Counted from the stretch's first letter, positions 29,385-38,098 are shown. The stretch is 64,000 nucleotides of DNA from Pseudomonas anatoliensis (GCF_017976235.1 NZ_JACVHC010000007.1:186001-250000); one strand, 5' to 3'. Notes: a model not told the origin generated them from the sequence alone. Numbers and translations are program-made.

Positions 29385-32216
29385 ATGTCCAACCGTGAAA
29401 TATCCCGGCGCTCATTCCTTCAGGGCGGGCTGGTAGCGGGAGTGAGCGTCACGCTCACGCCGCTCAGCAGTCAGGCGCTGGCTGCCTTGATGGAAAACAG
29501 CGTCACCGTGCCGTCCGAGAAGTGGCTCGGCAACAACGGTAAGGCGCGTCAGCGTAACGATGCACTGTCCAAGGTCTGCGGCAGTAAAGTGTTCGCCCGT
29601 GACATCCGTTCCAAGGACATGCCGGGCTGGCCTGAACAGCAAGGCCACGCCATGCTGCTGAAAACCATCAAGGCTGATCGCATCTATGCCGGCTACGACC
29701 TGTCGTGGCTTGGCGCAGACTTGCAGCCGGATCGCATCGTTACCGCTGCTGACCTGGACAAGGACGGCATCGTCTTTCCGGAAGAGCACGCTCCGGATCC
29801 GCTGTTGCCGGAAGGCAAAGTGCCGATGTTCATCGGGCACCCGGTGGCAATCCTGATCTGGAACGATTTCGAGCGTTTCCGTCAGGCCAAGAACCAGCTC
29901 AAATTCAATGACAAGGCGATTCGTTACGGTGCTCAAGTGCCGTTCTACGAGCGTGACCCCTACGGCAGCTTCCGTTATGTGCGCGTCGGCGGCCCGACCT
30001 CGGCTGATGAAGACGAATTCGCCAGCCTCAAGGATTCGATCCTGTTCCCGATGCTGAAAAACCGCCGCCCGGTGTGGAATGCATCGCCGAATTTGCATGG
30101 CAACCTGACCGAGCGCGGATTGTTCTACGCCGATCGCATGAAGAAAGAGATCGACACGCCGCCGGACAACTGGCTGGTGTTCGATGAGCGCTACAAGACT
30201 CCGTCGATTGAGCCGGCCGCCATGGAGCCGGACAACGGCAACGGCTGGTATGACCCGAAGACCAAAACCCTGCACTTTGTCGTTGCGACCCAGTGCCCGC
30301 TGGAAACGGCGACCGATACCGCGAAAATGATCGCGCCGTCGCGCTTCGGCCTGGCCAATCTGAACATGCACCCGGGTTACACCGTGGGTTACGGCTCCAA
30401 AGACCACAACATCTTCGTTTACTACGCGGCCCTCGCTGCGCTGTACGGCGCCGGTGTGCCTGTGCGTCTGGCCAACGACCGTTACGAGCAGTTCCAGAGT
30501 GGCATCAAGCGTCACCCGTTCGACATCCGCTACCAATTGGCCGTGGACAAGAACGATTACAGCTTCAAGATTTTCCGCTCCGAAATGAGCGTCGACGGCG
30601 GTGGTCGGATCAACTACAGCCCGTCGGTAGCCGCAGTGGGTGCCACGGCAGCACAGTCGATCTACTACATGCCGCAGAATGACCTGCAAGTCACCGCCTA
30701 TCACTCGCGCGGTGTTGAGGCGGGTTCGATGCGCGGCTACGGCACCCTGCAAAGCATGGCGGCGACCGAAATGATGGTCGACGAAATCGCCAATCGCCTG
30801 GGCGTCGACGCGATCGATCTGCGTCGCAAGAACGCTCTGCGTTCCGGCATGAAAAACACCCAGGGTGCGATCCCGGCCGGCGCGCTGCGATTGCACGAGA
30901 TTCTCGACAAGGCCTCGGTGCACGAAGTCTGGAAAAACCGCGACGCGATCAAAAAGCAGCGCGAAGCGGCAGATCCGGATAACTGGTATGGCGTTGGTTT
31001 TGCCATTTGCCAGAAAGACTTCGGCACCGGTTCCGAAGCGCCGATGGCCAGCATCGAATTCACGGCCGACGGTCGCATTACCCTGCGCCACATCGGCATC
31101 GAAATCGGCACCGGCATGTCCACTTCGCAAGCCTTGGTCGTCGCCGATTTCCTTGGTAGCCCGGCGCACGAAGTGAAGACTGGCGAAACCGAATGGAAGG
31201 AAATGCAGCTGATCACCAGCGGTAACCCTTACATCATGAGCCAGGCCGAGCAAGACAACCTGCTGCGCAACCCGCGCTGGGTGGGCAAATTGGCCTCGGC
31301 GTCGTCCGCGACTAACTCCGCTTACTACTTCAGCCATGCCACCCGTGAAGCGGCGCGTGTGTTGTTCAATCACGGTCTGTGGCCGGCGGCGCTGGAGATC
31401 TGGCGTCAGGGCCCTTATGGCGGCCAGGCCAACCCTTACGTGGTGCGACGTGAAGACGCGCATTGGGTCGATGGCAAACTGACCGCCAACGGCATGCAGC
31501 CGCTGAGCTTTGAAGAGCTGGCCAAACGCGCGCACGAGCGCGGCTTGGTCACAGCAGCGACAGTCCACGGTTTCAACCGCTGGAGCTGGGCCGAGGCTGA
31601 ATACAGCATCGACGGCGTGAAAGAGCGTCTGCCGCTGGACGGTCTGGCGGTGAGGTATGGCGACGGCGCACCGAAGGCCAAGCAAGCGTTGATGAGTACT
31701 GCGGGTTTCCACTTGCTGGATCGTCAGAACATCAACTATCCGGTGACCCAACTGAACAACGCTGCCGTGACGTACTACAGCCCGGTCGCCACGCTGGTCG
31801 AGTTGAAGGTCAACAAAGGTTCGCTGGAAGTCGAAGTGCTCAATCACCATTCGTGGGTCGAGTGCGGGCGCGTGCTGGTCGAAGAACTGGTCAAGGGCCA
31901 GCTCGAAGGTGGTATCGCCATGGGTATCGGCCACGCATTGATGGAAGAAATGCCGCTGTACGAAGGTGGGCCGGGGGAGGGTGACTGGAACTTCAACCGT
32001 TACCGCTTGCCAATGGCGCGTCACGTTGCGGTGTGGAAACAGACGGCGGAAATTCTGCCGCCGCTGTCGCCAAGCGATCCGTCCAAAGGCATCGCCGAAG
32101 TGGTGATGATCCCGGTAGTCGGTGCCATCGGTAACGCCGTGGCGCACGCCATCGGTAAACGTGTTCGCGATCTGCCAATCACTGCTGCGCGCATCAAGGA
32201 GGCCCTCAATGGCTAA
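29385..32216 (+). CDS. Tat-exported molybdopterin-binding hydroxylase, large subunit (xanthine dehydrogenase/IorB family)
   Basis: This encodes 943 residues. The N-terminus MSNREISRRSFLQGG carries a twin-arginine signal (R8-R9) followed by a hydrophobic stretch, so the folded cofactor-loaded enzyme should be periplasmic. The body is a xanthine dehydrogenase-family molybdopterin subunit. GSMRGYGTLQSMAATEMMVD near residue 450 and HIGIEIGTGMSTSQALV near residue 565 are family blocks, and GIAE near residue 905 may carry the catalytic Glu. Unlike nicotinate dehydrogenase NicB, no cytochrome domain is fused; a separate triheme cytochrome follows. The substrate may be an aldehyde or N-heterocycle and cannot be decided from sequence. 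The 2Fe-2S subunit gene overlaps by 8 nt. Confidence 0.92.
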   Translation: MSNREISRRSFLQGGLVAGVSVTLTPLSSQALAALMENSVTVPSEKWLGNNGKARQRNDALSKVCGSKVFARDIRSKDMPGWPEQQGHAMLLKTIKADRIYAGYDLSWLGADLQPDRIVTAADLDKDGIVFPEEHAPDPLLPEGKVPMFIGHPVAILIWNDFERFRQAKNQLKFNDKAIRYGAQVPFYERDPYGSFRYVRVGGPTSADEDEFASLKDSILFPMLKNRRPVWNASPNLHGNLTERGLFYADRMKKEIDTPPDNWLVFDERYKTPSIEPAAMEPDNGNGWYDPKTKTLHFVVATQCPLETATDTAKMIAPSRFGLANLNMHPGYTVGYGSKDHNIFVYYAALAALYGAGVPVRLANDRYEQFQSGIKRHPFDIRYQLAVDKNDYSFKIFRSEMSVDGGGRINYSPSVAAVGATAAQSIYYMPQNDLQVTAYHSRGVEAGSMRGYGTLQSMAATEMMVDEIANRLGVDAIDLRRKNALRSGMKNTQGAIPAGALRLHEILDKASVHEVWKNRDAIKKQREAADPDNWYGVGFAICQKDFGTGSEAPMASIEFTADGRITLRHIGIEIGTGMSTSQALVVADFLGSPAHEVKTGETEWKEMQLITSGNPYIMSQAEQDNLLRNPRWVGKLASASSATNSAYYFSHATREAARVLFNHGLWPAALEIWRQGPYGGQANPYVVRREDAHWVDGKLTANGMQPLSFEELAKRAHERGLVTAATVHGFNRWSWAEAEYSIDGVKERLPLDGLAVRYGDGAPKAKQALMSTAGFHLLDRQNINYPVTQLNNAAVTYYSPVATLVELKVNKGSLEVEVLNHHSWVECGRVLVEELVKGQLEGGIAMGIGHALMEEMPLYEGGPGEGDWNFNRYRLPMARHVAVWKQTAEILPPLSPSDPSKGIAEVVMIPVVGAIGNAVAHAIGKRVRDLPITAARIKEALNG

Positions 32217-32748
32217 CCGTCCGCTTCAACTGACCCTCAATGGTCAATCCGTCGGCCCGGTGGACATCCCTGATGACCTGCCGATGATCGACTACCTGCA
32301 CGAATACAAGAATCTCACCGGCTCGCGCCTGGGCTGTGGTCAGGGTATCTGCCACGCCTGCGTCGTGATCGTCGACAACCCGGACGGCACCAGCGAAGAA
32401 GTGCGCACCTGCATCACCGGCGCGCATTACTTCGAAGGCAAGAAAGTCCGCACCATCGAAAGCCACGCCAAGCGTGACGAAGATGGTCAGGTCACTGAGC
32501 TGAATCCGATCCAGCAGCGTTTCGTCGACGAGTTCGCCTTCCAGTGCAGCTACTGCGCACCGGGCTTCGTCAATGCCGCGACCGTGCTGGTGGAAAAGCT
32601 GCAACGCCAGCCGATCGTCAAAAGCCAACTGGAACAAGTCATCGAGGACAGCCTCGGCCATCACATCTGTCGTTGCACCGGGTACGTGCGTTACTACAAC
32701 GCTACCCGCAATGTGCTGACCGATCTCGGCCTGGTCAAGGAGGGTTAA
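32209..32748 (+). CDS. 2Fe-2S subunit of the molybdenum hydroxylase
   Basis: This encodes 179 residues from the ATG at 32209, preceded by AAGGAGG inside the large-subunit gene. The plant-type ferredoxin cluster is GCGQGICHACVV plus a distal RTC. The C-terminal second cluster has FQCSYCAPGF and ICRCTGYVRY. There is no signal peptide, so it probably travels through Tat bound to the large subunit. It relays electrons from Mo to the cytochrome encoded next (gap 2 nt). Confidence 0.95.
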   Translation: MANRPLQLTLNGQSVGPVDIPDDLPMIDYLHEYKNLTGSRLGCGQGICHACVVIVDNPDGTSEEVRTCITGAHYFEGKKVRTIESHAKRDEDGQVTELNPIQQRFVDEFAFQCSYCAPGFVNAATVLVEKLQRQPIVKSQLEQVIEDSLGHHICRCTGYVRYYNATRNVLTDLGLVKEG

Positions 32749-32750
32749 GC

Positions 32751-33986
32751 ATGAAGCTTTTATTGACCCGCCTGACCCTGACGGTCGGGCTGGCTGCGCC
32801 GCTGTTGTTGGCGCACGCTGATGATCAGGTCAAGCGCGGCGAGTATCTCGCCCGCGCTGCCGACTGCGTGGCCTGCCACACAGCGCCGGGTGGTGCGCCG
32901 TATGCGGGTGGTCTGCCGATCGTCTCGCCGTTCGGCACGATCTACGGCACCAACATAACGCCGAGCAAAGAGCACGGCATCGGTTTGTACAACGATGACG
33001 AGTTCTTCGCTGCATTGACCGCAGGCAAGCGCCGCGACGGTGCGAATCTGTATCCAGCGATGCCGTACACCTCCTATCACCTGGTGCCGCGGGAAGATTC
33101 GGACGCGATCCATGCGTATCTGAAAACTGTTGCACCGATCGAGCGTGCGGCACCGGTCACCAGCCTGAGCTTTCCGTTCAACGTGCGTCTGGGCCTGATG
33201 GGCTGGAACATGATGTACGGTAAAGACGTGAAGCTGGATTCGGGCGAAGGCAAAAGCGAAGCGTGGAAGCGCGGCCAATACATGGTCGACGTTCTTGGCC
33301 ACTGCGGCGAATGCCATACGCCACGCGGCCTGCCGGGCGCGATGCAGATGGACAAACGCATGACCGGCGGCATCCTCAACGGTTATCTGGCACCGAGCCT
33401 GTTGGCCACCGATCTGGCTGCTCGCGGCTGGAATCATCAGGATCTGAGCACATTCCTCAAGCACGGCATGAGTGCGCAGGGCACGATGTTCAACGAGATG
33501 TTCCCGGTGTTCCACAACAGCACTCAGGGCCTGACCGATACCGATCTGGCGGCGATGGCCACGTTCCTGCTCGGTGATCAGCCGCCGGCAGCCAAAGCGC
33601 TGGTCGAAGTGCCAGTGGACAAACTCAGCGCGAGCGCCCAGCGTGGCCGTCAGGATTACTTGAACGTCTGCGCCGGATGTCACGCGGTCGGTGGCGAGGG
33701 CAAACCGCATATCGCGGTGGCCATGCGCGGCAACACCACGCTGCGTCTGGAAGATCCACGCAACTTGTTGCGCGTGATCGAAGATGGTATCGGCGAACAG
33801 AAGTTCTCCGGTTTCGAGCACATGCAACCGATGCCGGGTTTTGCCGACAAGCTCAGTCCTGAGCAGTTGACCGATCTGCTGAACTACCTGCGCCAAGGTT
33901 GGGGCGGTCAATCCGCCGAGCTGGCAGTGAGCGACGTGCAGAAGCTGCAAGCCGACGCCCCGACCATCGAGCACAAGGCGCACTGA
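32751..33986 (+). CDS. Triheme cytochrome c, alcohol dehydrogenase-type subunit
   Basis: This encodes 411 residues with a Sec signal peptide (about 1-23, ending AHA). Three CxxCH sites (C39 CVACH, C185 CGECH, C307 CAGCH) define three haem c domains, as in the membrane-associated cytochrome subunit of acetic-acid-bacterial alcohol/aldehyde dehydrogenases. It should accept electrons from the Mo/Fe-S pair in the periplasm and pass them to the quinone pool or a terminal oxidase. Start and stop are 2 nt and 1 nt from its neighbours, so this is one operon. Confidence 0.94.
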   Translation: MKLLLTRLTLTVGLAAPLLLAHADDQVKRGEYLARAADCVACHTAPGGAPYAGGLPIVSPFGTIYGTNITPSKEHGIGLYNDDEFFAALTAGKRRDGANLYPAMPYTSYHLVPREDSDAIHAYLKTVAPIERAAPVTSLSFPFNVRLGLMGWNMMYGKDVKLDSGEGKSEAWKRGQYMVDVLGHCGECHTPRGLPGAMQMDKRMTGGILNGYLAPSLLATDLAARGWNHQDLSTFLKHGMSAQGTMFNEMFPVFHNSTQGLTDTDLAAMATFLLGDQPPAAKALVEVPVDKLSASAQRGRQDYLNVCAGCHAVGGEGKPHIAVAMRGNTTLRLEDPRNLLRVIEDGIGEQKFSGFEHMQPMPGFADKLSPEQLTDLLNYLRQGWGGQSAELAVSDVQKLQADAPTIEHKAH

Positions 33987-33987
33987 C

Positions 33988-34959
33988 ATGCAGCATCTCG
34001 ATCTGCAAGTGGTGCGACGTGCGCTGGAGTGGTCGGTGGCGGGGCAGCGCATCTGGCTTTGCACCGTGCTGACCACCTACGGCTCGGCACCGCGTGCGCC
34101 GGGTTCACTGCTGGCGGTGAATGATGGTGGACAGTGGATCGGGTCGCTGTCCGGCGGTTGCGTCGAGGAAGATTTTCTCGAACGCGTCGCCGAAGGTGCG
34201 TTTCTCGATGCGGTCAACGTTGTGCGTTACGGCGAAGGTGACGATCCGCGCTCGCGGGTCAGCCTGCCCTGCGGTGGCATTCTCGATGTGCTGGTAGAGA
34301 AATTTGACGCCGACTGCGACGTCCAGGCGCATCTGCGCGAATTGGAGTCGGCGCTGCTCGGTCAGCGTCGATTGATTCGCGAGGTCGATCTGGCCAGCGG
34401 TGCGCGCAGTCTGTTCGCTGATCGCGAGCAGGGTGCGCGTATCGAGCGGGAGATTGATCGGGTGCGGATCCGCATCGGTGCGGCGCAGCGTCTGTTACTC
34501 GCCGGATATTCCAGCGTGGCGCAGGCCTGCGCCGAGTTTGCGGTCGGCCTCGGTTTCGAAGTGATCCTCTGCGATCCGCGCGATGAAGTGCTCGAAGGTG
34601 TGGTGCTCAATGGCGTGGAGATTCGGCGGCAACTGCCGTCGGTGTTCATTGCCGATGGAGGCTGCCATCGCGATACCGCGGTCGTGGCGTTGACCCATGA
34701 TCCGCGCATCGACGATCTGGCGATGATGGAGGCGGTGCGGACCGAAGCGTTCTACATTGGCGTGATGGGCTCGCTGCAGACTTCGCAGAAACGCTTCGAG
34801 CGTTTGCGTCGGATTGGCGGGCTGGGGGAGGGCGAGTTGGCGCGGATTCATGCGCCGATCGGTCTAAACCTGGGCAGCAAGACGCCGGCGGAAATTGCGT
34901 TGGCGGTGCTGGCGGATATCTTGCGCATACGCAGTGGGATTGCTCGGGATCAGCTCTGA
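33988..34959 (+). CDS. XdhC-family molybdenum cofactor maturation/insertion protein
   Basis: This encodes 323 residues. The XdhC N-terminal domain shows TVLTTYGSAPRAPGSLLAV and IGSLSGGCVEEDF. The C-terminal Rossmann-like part ends with FYIGVMGSLQTSQKR and GLNLGSKTPAEIALAVLADI. XdhC proteins bind sulfurated molybdopterin cytosine dinucleotide or MPT and deliver it to a specific hydroxylase. It acts in the cytoplasm before Tat export of the large subunit. It is the last gene of the operon; palindromic repeats follow. Confidence 0.92.
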   Translation: MQHLDLQVVRRALEWSVAGQRIWLCTVLTTYGSAPRAPGSLLAVNDGGQWIGSLSGGCVEEDFLERVAEGAFLDAVNVVRYGEGDDPRSRVSLPCGGILDVLVEKFDADCDVQAHLRELESALLGQRRLIREVDLASGARSLFADREQGARIEREIDRVRIRIGAAQRLLLAGYSSVAQACAEFAVGLGFEVILCDPRDEVLEGVVLNGVEIRRQLPSVFIADGGCHRDTAVVALTHDPRIDDLAMMEAVRTEAFYIGVMGSLQTSQKRFERLRRIGGLGEGELARIHAPIGLNLGSKTPAEIALAVLADILRIRSGIARDQL

Positions 34960-35033
34960 TACGGATTTTTAGATCCATCTGTGGTGAACGGATCTGTGGT
35001 CGGAGGGGGTATCTGGGGGTTAGGGGATTTATC

Positions 35034-35134
35034 TGTGGCGAGGGGATTTATCCCCGATGGGGCGCGAAGCGGCCCTGCTTTTGAAAAGCAGGGGACTGCT
35101 GCGCAATCCATCGGGGATAAATCCTCTCGCCACA
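35034..35134. repeat. Palindromic repeat, family C (GGCGAGGGGATTTATCCCC...)
   Basis: The arms 35034-35060 and 35108-35134 are inverted copies with one or two mismatches. Between them lies a second hairpin (CCCTGCTTTTGAAAAGCAGGG). Two incomplete TCTGTGG repeats precede it at about 34979-35035. It separates the convergent xdhC-like and puuB-like genes and may act as a two-way transcription barrier. Confidence 0.82.
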
Positions 35135-35160
35135 AATGCTTCTGTGGTCAGAAAACCTGA

Positions 35161-36444
35161 TCAGAACCCATATCTGTCGCGCAACCCGTAATACCAGGCC
35201 CCCAGCGCCGCAAACGGCGTACGCAGCAGTTGCCCGCCCGGGAACGGATAGTGCGGCAGATCAGCAAACGCATCAAAACGCTCCGCCTGACCACGCAACG
35301 CCTCGGCCAACACTTTGCCGGCCAGATGCGTATACGTCACACCATGACCACTGCAACCCTGCGAGTAATAGATGTTGTCGCCCAAGCGTCCAACCTGCGG
35401 CAAACGCGACAGGGTCAGCAGGAAGTTTCCGGTCCAGGCGTAATCAATCTTCACATCCTTGAGCTGCGGAAAGGCCTTGAGCATTTTCGGGCGGATGATC
35501 GCTTCGATGTTCGCCGGATCCCGTGCGCCATATACCACGCCGCCGCCGAAGATCAGGCGCTTGTCGCCCGTCAGGCGGTAGTAGTCGAGAAGGTAATTGC
35601 AGTCTTCGACACAGTAATCCTGTGGCAGCAGGGTTCTCGCCAGTTCATCGCCCAGCGGTTCAGTGGTGATTACCTGAGTGCCGCACGGCATCGATTTGGC
35701 CGCCAGTTCCGGCACCAGATTGCCGAGGTAGGCGTTACCGGCGACGATGATGAACTTCGCTCTGACCTTGCCTTGCGGCGTGTGCACAACCGGGTTGGCG
35801 CCGCGCTCGATCCGCACGGCGGGCGATTGCTCATAGATAGCGCCGCCCAGCGATTCGACCGCTGCTGCTTCGCCTAGCGCCAGGTTTAGCGGATGAATAT
35901 GGCCGCCACTCATGTCGAGCATGCCGCCGACGTACTGATCGCAGGCCACGACCTCGCGAATACGACGTTGATCGAGCAGTTCAAGCTGCGTATGGCCGAA
36001 GCGTTCCCACAGACGCTTTTGCGATTCCAGGTGGCCCATCTGCTTGGCTGACAGCGCCGCGAACACGCCGCCGTCCTTCAAATCGCACTGTATGTTGTAC
36101 TTGGCGACGCGCTCGCGAATGATCCGGCTGCCTTCGAAGGCCATGTGGCCAAGCAGTTGCGCTTGCTGCGGGCCGACGGTGCGTTCGATCACATCAATGT
36201 CGCGGCTGTAGCTATTAACAATCTGGCCGCCGTTGCGCCCTGAAGCGCCGAAACCGACTTTGGCGGCTTCCAGCACGGTCACGCGAAAACCGTTCTCCAG
36301 CAGAAAAAGGGCGGAGGACAACCCGGTATACCCGGCACCAATCACGCAGACATCCGTCTCCACATCATCCTGCAAGGCTGGACGTGCCGGTACGGCATTC
36401 GCCGACGCCGCGTAATAAGACTCTGGGTAAAGGGTGTACGCCAT
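35161..36444 (-). CDS. puuB: FAD-dependent amine oxidase, gamma-glutamylputrescine oxidase-like
   Basis: This encodes 427 residues of the DAO (OrdL/PuuB) family. The ADP-binding motif is DVCVIGAGYTGLSSALFL near residue 30, the flavin loop contains GFGASGRNGGQIVNSYSRD, and the C-terminus has YSQGCSGHGVTYTHLAGK. PuuB oxidises gamma-glutamylputrescine in putrescine use. Paralogues act on other amines, and no other puu genes are in view, so the exact substrate is uncertain. Confidence 0.85.
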   Translation of the reverse strand: MAYTLYPESYYAASANAVPARPALQDDVETDVCVIGAGYTGLSSALFLLENGFRVTVLEAAKVGFGASGRNGGQIVNSYSRDIDVIERTVGPQQAQLLGHMAFEGSRIIRERVAKYNIQCDLKDGGVFAALSAKQMGHLESQKRLWERFGHTQLELLDQRRIREVVACDQYVGGMLDMSGGHIHPLNLALGEAAAVESLGGAIYEQSPAVRIERGANPVVHTPQGKVRAKFIIVAGNAYLGNLVPELAAKSMPCGTQVITTEPLGDELARTLLPQDYCVEDCNYLLDYYRLTGDKRLIFGGGVVYGARDPANIEAIIRPKMLKAFPQLKDVKIDYAWTGNFLLTLSRLPQVGRLGDNIYYSQGCSGHGVTYTHLAGKVLAEALRGQAERFDAFADLPHYPFPGGQLLRTPFAALGAWYYGLRDRYGF

Positions 36445-36586
36445 CCTGCAGCCTCTGTTTAATATATTTTACGAGTGCGCCGATCCTACCCGAGTTGAAA
36501 AACCTCCGCCAGCCACGGAAAAATCTGTGTCGCTGGGTGGAAATTAAATATTTTGCATATTCATAGGGTTAGGTGAAAAAAAGGTG

Positions 36587-36614
36587 TTGACACCCCTCCG
36601 GAATTCCGTAGAAT
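36587..36614 (+). promoter_or_regulatory. Strong sigma-70-type promoter of tRNA-Val(GAC)
   Basis: Consensus TTGACA is separated by 16 nt from TAGAAT, 13 nt before the tRNA. Confidence 0.8.
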
Positions 36615-36627
36615 GCCGCCTCACAGC

Positions 36628-36704
36628 AGGCACGTAGCTCAGTTGGTTAGAGCACCACCTTGACATGGTGGGGGTCGTTGGTTCGAGTCCAATCGCGCCT
36701 ACCA
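36628..36704 (+). tRNA. tRNA-Val (anticodon GAC)
   Basis: The gene is 77 nt with encoded CCA. The anticodon loop TTGACAT gives GAC. The acceptor arms AGGCACG/CGCGCCT pair except for an A-C mismatch at the fifth pair. The D, anticodon and T arms are regular. Confidence 0.95.
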
Positions 36705-36734
36705 AACAAAATCCGCTCTGCTGGGCGGTCTAGA

Positions 36735-36763
36735 AGGGCTCACCGAAAGGTGGGCCCTTTTTT
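36735..36763 (+). terminator. Terminator after tRNA-Val(GAC)
   Basis: A 10-bp stem (AGGGCTCACC / GGTGGGCCCT, with wobble) and a GAAA tetraloop run into TTTTTT. Confidence 0.93.
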
Positions 36764-36986
36764 GTTGTCTGGGGTTTGCAAACCCTTTGCAAAATCCTCG
36801 CTTCAGAACACCAACTCGACACTCACCTCGACGTACGCTTACCTTCTCTTTCCAGATTGATGAGACGGCTTCAGCGCTAGCGCATATAGCCAGTCATTCC
36901 GTCGCGTCAAACTCTCATTCCTTAAAAATAGTGTGGATATTGAATGAGTTACGAGTTTTTTTAACCGACCGGTTATCGAAAAAATA
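36764..36986. other. AT-rich interval without a supported gene
   Basis: This part of the 520-bp gap between tRNA-Val(GAC) and the DUF2214 gene is lower in GC than its surroundings. Short open frames exist but lack ribosome sites and coding bias. A weak hairpin (CTCATTC...GAATGAG) ends near a seven-T run at about 36954-36960. Confidence 0.5.
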
Positions 36987-37015
36987 TTGTCGCTGAAGCG
37001 ATTAATCAGTAATAT
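36987..37015 (+). promoter_or_regulatory. Promoter of a candidate small RNA
   Basis: TTGTCG is separated by exactly 17 nt from TAATAT. Predicted transcription starts at about 37022. An AACCGACCGGTT-like inverted repeat lies just upstream (36963-36974). Confidence 0.5.
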
Positions 37016-37021
37016 CCGCTC

Positions 37022-37088
37022 CGCGTTCACCACCACGGTTTATGCATTTTTAATCCCAAGCTTCCATCAGCTGCTTGGGATTTTTTTT
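37022..37088 (+). ncRNA. Candidate orphan small RNA
   Basis: A promoter-like element upstream and a strong intrinsic terminator (37052-37088: 10-bp stem AATCCCAAGC/GCTTGGGATT, then eight T) bracket about 65 nt with no ORF. The next gene starts 137 nt further on with its own ribosome site, so the terminator does not serve a coding gene. No known Pseudomonas sRNA is recognised. It could instead be an attenuated leader of the DUF2214 gene. Confidence 0.4.
37052..37088 (+). terminator. Orphan intrinsic terminator
   Basis: AATCCCAAGC pairs perfectly with GCTTGGGATT around an 11-nt loop, followed by T8. Confidence 0.9.
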
Positions 37089-37225
37089 GCCTGCGATTTG
37101 GCTTTTGCAGCACTTCTCTATCGCGTTCCTCGGCGTCACCACTGGCGATGTGGCACGAGCGAATCTCCATTTTTTCGACTACTACTGACTGGCCGATTTT
37201 CAACTCTCTATAAAGGAGTGTGTCG

Positions 37226-37681
37226 ATGCTGGGTCATTGGTTTCTCGCGGCTATTCATCTACTGGCTTTTGCCTTGGGCTTTTGGGCGGTACTGACGCGT
37301 GGAGCGGCGTTCGGTCGTTTGGCGGCCGGTGCGGGGGAGGTCAGGCGCGTGTTGCTCGCCGATAATCTGTGGGGCATCTCTGCGTTGATTCTGTTGATAA
37401 CGGGCGGGATGCGTGCCTTTGGCGGGTATGAGAAGGGCACTGACTATTACCTTCACCAGCCACTGTTCCATTTGAAGATGACACTGTTTGTGCTCATTCT
37501 GCTGATAGAGCTCGCGCCGATGATCACATTGGTCAAATGGCGCATTGCGTCAGCCCGCGGTGCGGCACTCGATACCGGGCGTGCAAAGTTGTACGCGCGA
37601 ATCAGTCATGTCGAGGCGTTGTTGCTGATGCTGATGGTGGTTGCCGCCACCGGCATGGCGCGTGGCGTGACATTCGCTTAG
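37226..37681 (+). CDS. DUF2214 family membrane protein
   Basis: This encodes 151 residues from the ATG at 37226, with AAAGGAG 7 nt upstream. Four hydrophobic helices (about 4-24, 45-63, 78-98 and 127-147) and RRVLLADNLWGISAL plus HLKMTLFVLILLIEL fit DUF2214. It is an integral inner-membrane protein of unknown function. It stands alone, downstream of the AT-rich interval and candidate RNA. Confidence 0.82.
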   Translation: MLGHWFLAAIHLLAFALGFWAVLTRGAAFGRLAAGAGEVRRVLLADNLWGISALILLITGGMRAFGGYEKGTDYYLHQPLFHLKMTLFVLILLIELAPMITLVKWRIASARGAALDTGRAKLYARISHVEALLLMLMVVAATGMARGVTFA

Positions 37682-37903
37682 GAGGGCGAATTCCCTGTGC
37701 TCTATCGGAATCGTCCGACAGCCAGCCTTTGGAATGGCCGGTAATATCGAGCGGTAACAAGGGATGGGGAGAATGAATCGGAAGGGGATGGGTGTGTCAG
37801 GCGCCGTGCCCAACAGAGTGGGAAGCGGGTGGCAATACGGCGCGTGTATCTCTAGCCAGTCATTGTGCTGGGCAAACGAACTGGCTACTGACTGCGATGC
37901 GGA
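37682..37903. other. Intergenic region with a GGA-rich cluster
   Basis: The gap lies between the convergent DUF2214 and rsmE genes. Four GGA trinucleotides occur at 37762, 37768, 37780 and 37786 on the + strand. A 60-codon frame starting here has no convincing coding signal. No terminator is obvious. Confidence 0.4.
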
Positions 37904-38098
37904 TCAGGGTGTCTGTGGTTTGTCCGGAGCGGTCAGACCAGCCTGAATGCGCTGGTAGATCTCTTCACGGTGCACCGCAACGTTCTTCGGAGCGTTGATG
38001 CCAATTCGTACTTGCTGGCCGCTAACGCCCAGGATGGTGATGGTGATGTCATCGCCAATGTTTATGCTTTCACCGACTTTGCGGGTGAGTATCAGCAT
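37904..38098 (-). CDS. rsmE: CsrA/RsmA-family translational regulator RsmE
   Basis: This encodes 64 residues starting MLILTRKVGESINIGDD; the ATG at 38098 has AAGGAG upstream, so the ten extra codons of the open frame are excluded. The RNA-binding L4 and R44 (VHREEIYQRI) are present. The C-terminus TAPDKPQTP resembles RsmE of fluorescent pseudomonads rather than RsmA. It binds GGA motifs near ribosome sites and represses secondary metabolism and biofilm genes. It is titrated by RsmX/Y/Z RNAs under GacA. Confidence 0.9.
   Translation of the reverse strand: MLILTRKVGESINIGDDITITILGVSGQQVRIGINAPKNVAVHREEIYQRIQAGLTAPDKPQTP

Noticed and set aside
29412..32147. 911-codon open frame on the - strand
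   Set aside because: It is fully antisense to the molybdenum hydroxylase gene, which has a Tat signal and family motifs.
36787..36996. 69-codon open frame in the AT-rich interval
   Set aside because: No ribosome site, no bias, and it runs up to the candidate sRNA promoter.
37764..37946. 60-codon open frame opposite the rsmE 3' end
   Set aside because: It runs into the rsmE coding region on the opposite strand, with a weak start context and no recognisable sequence.
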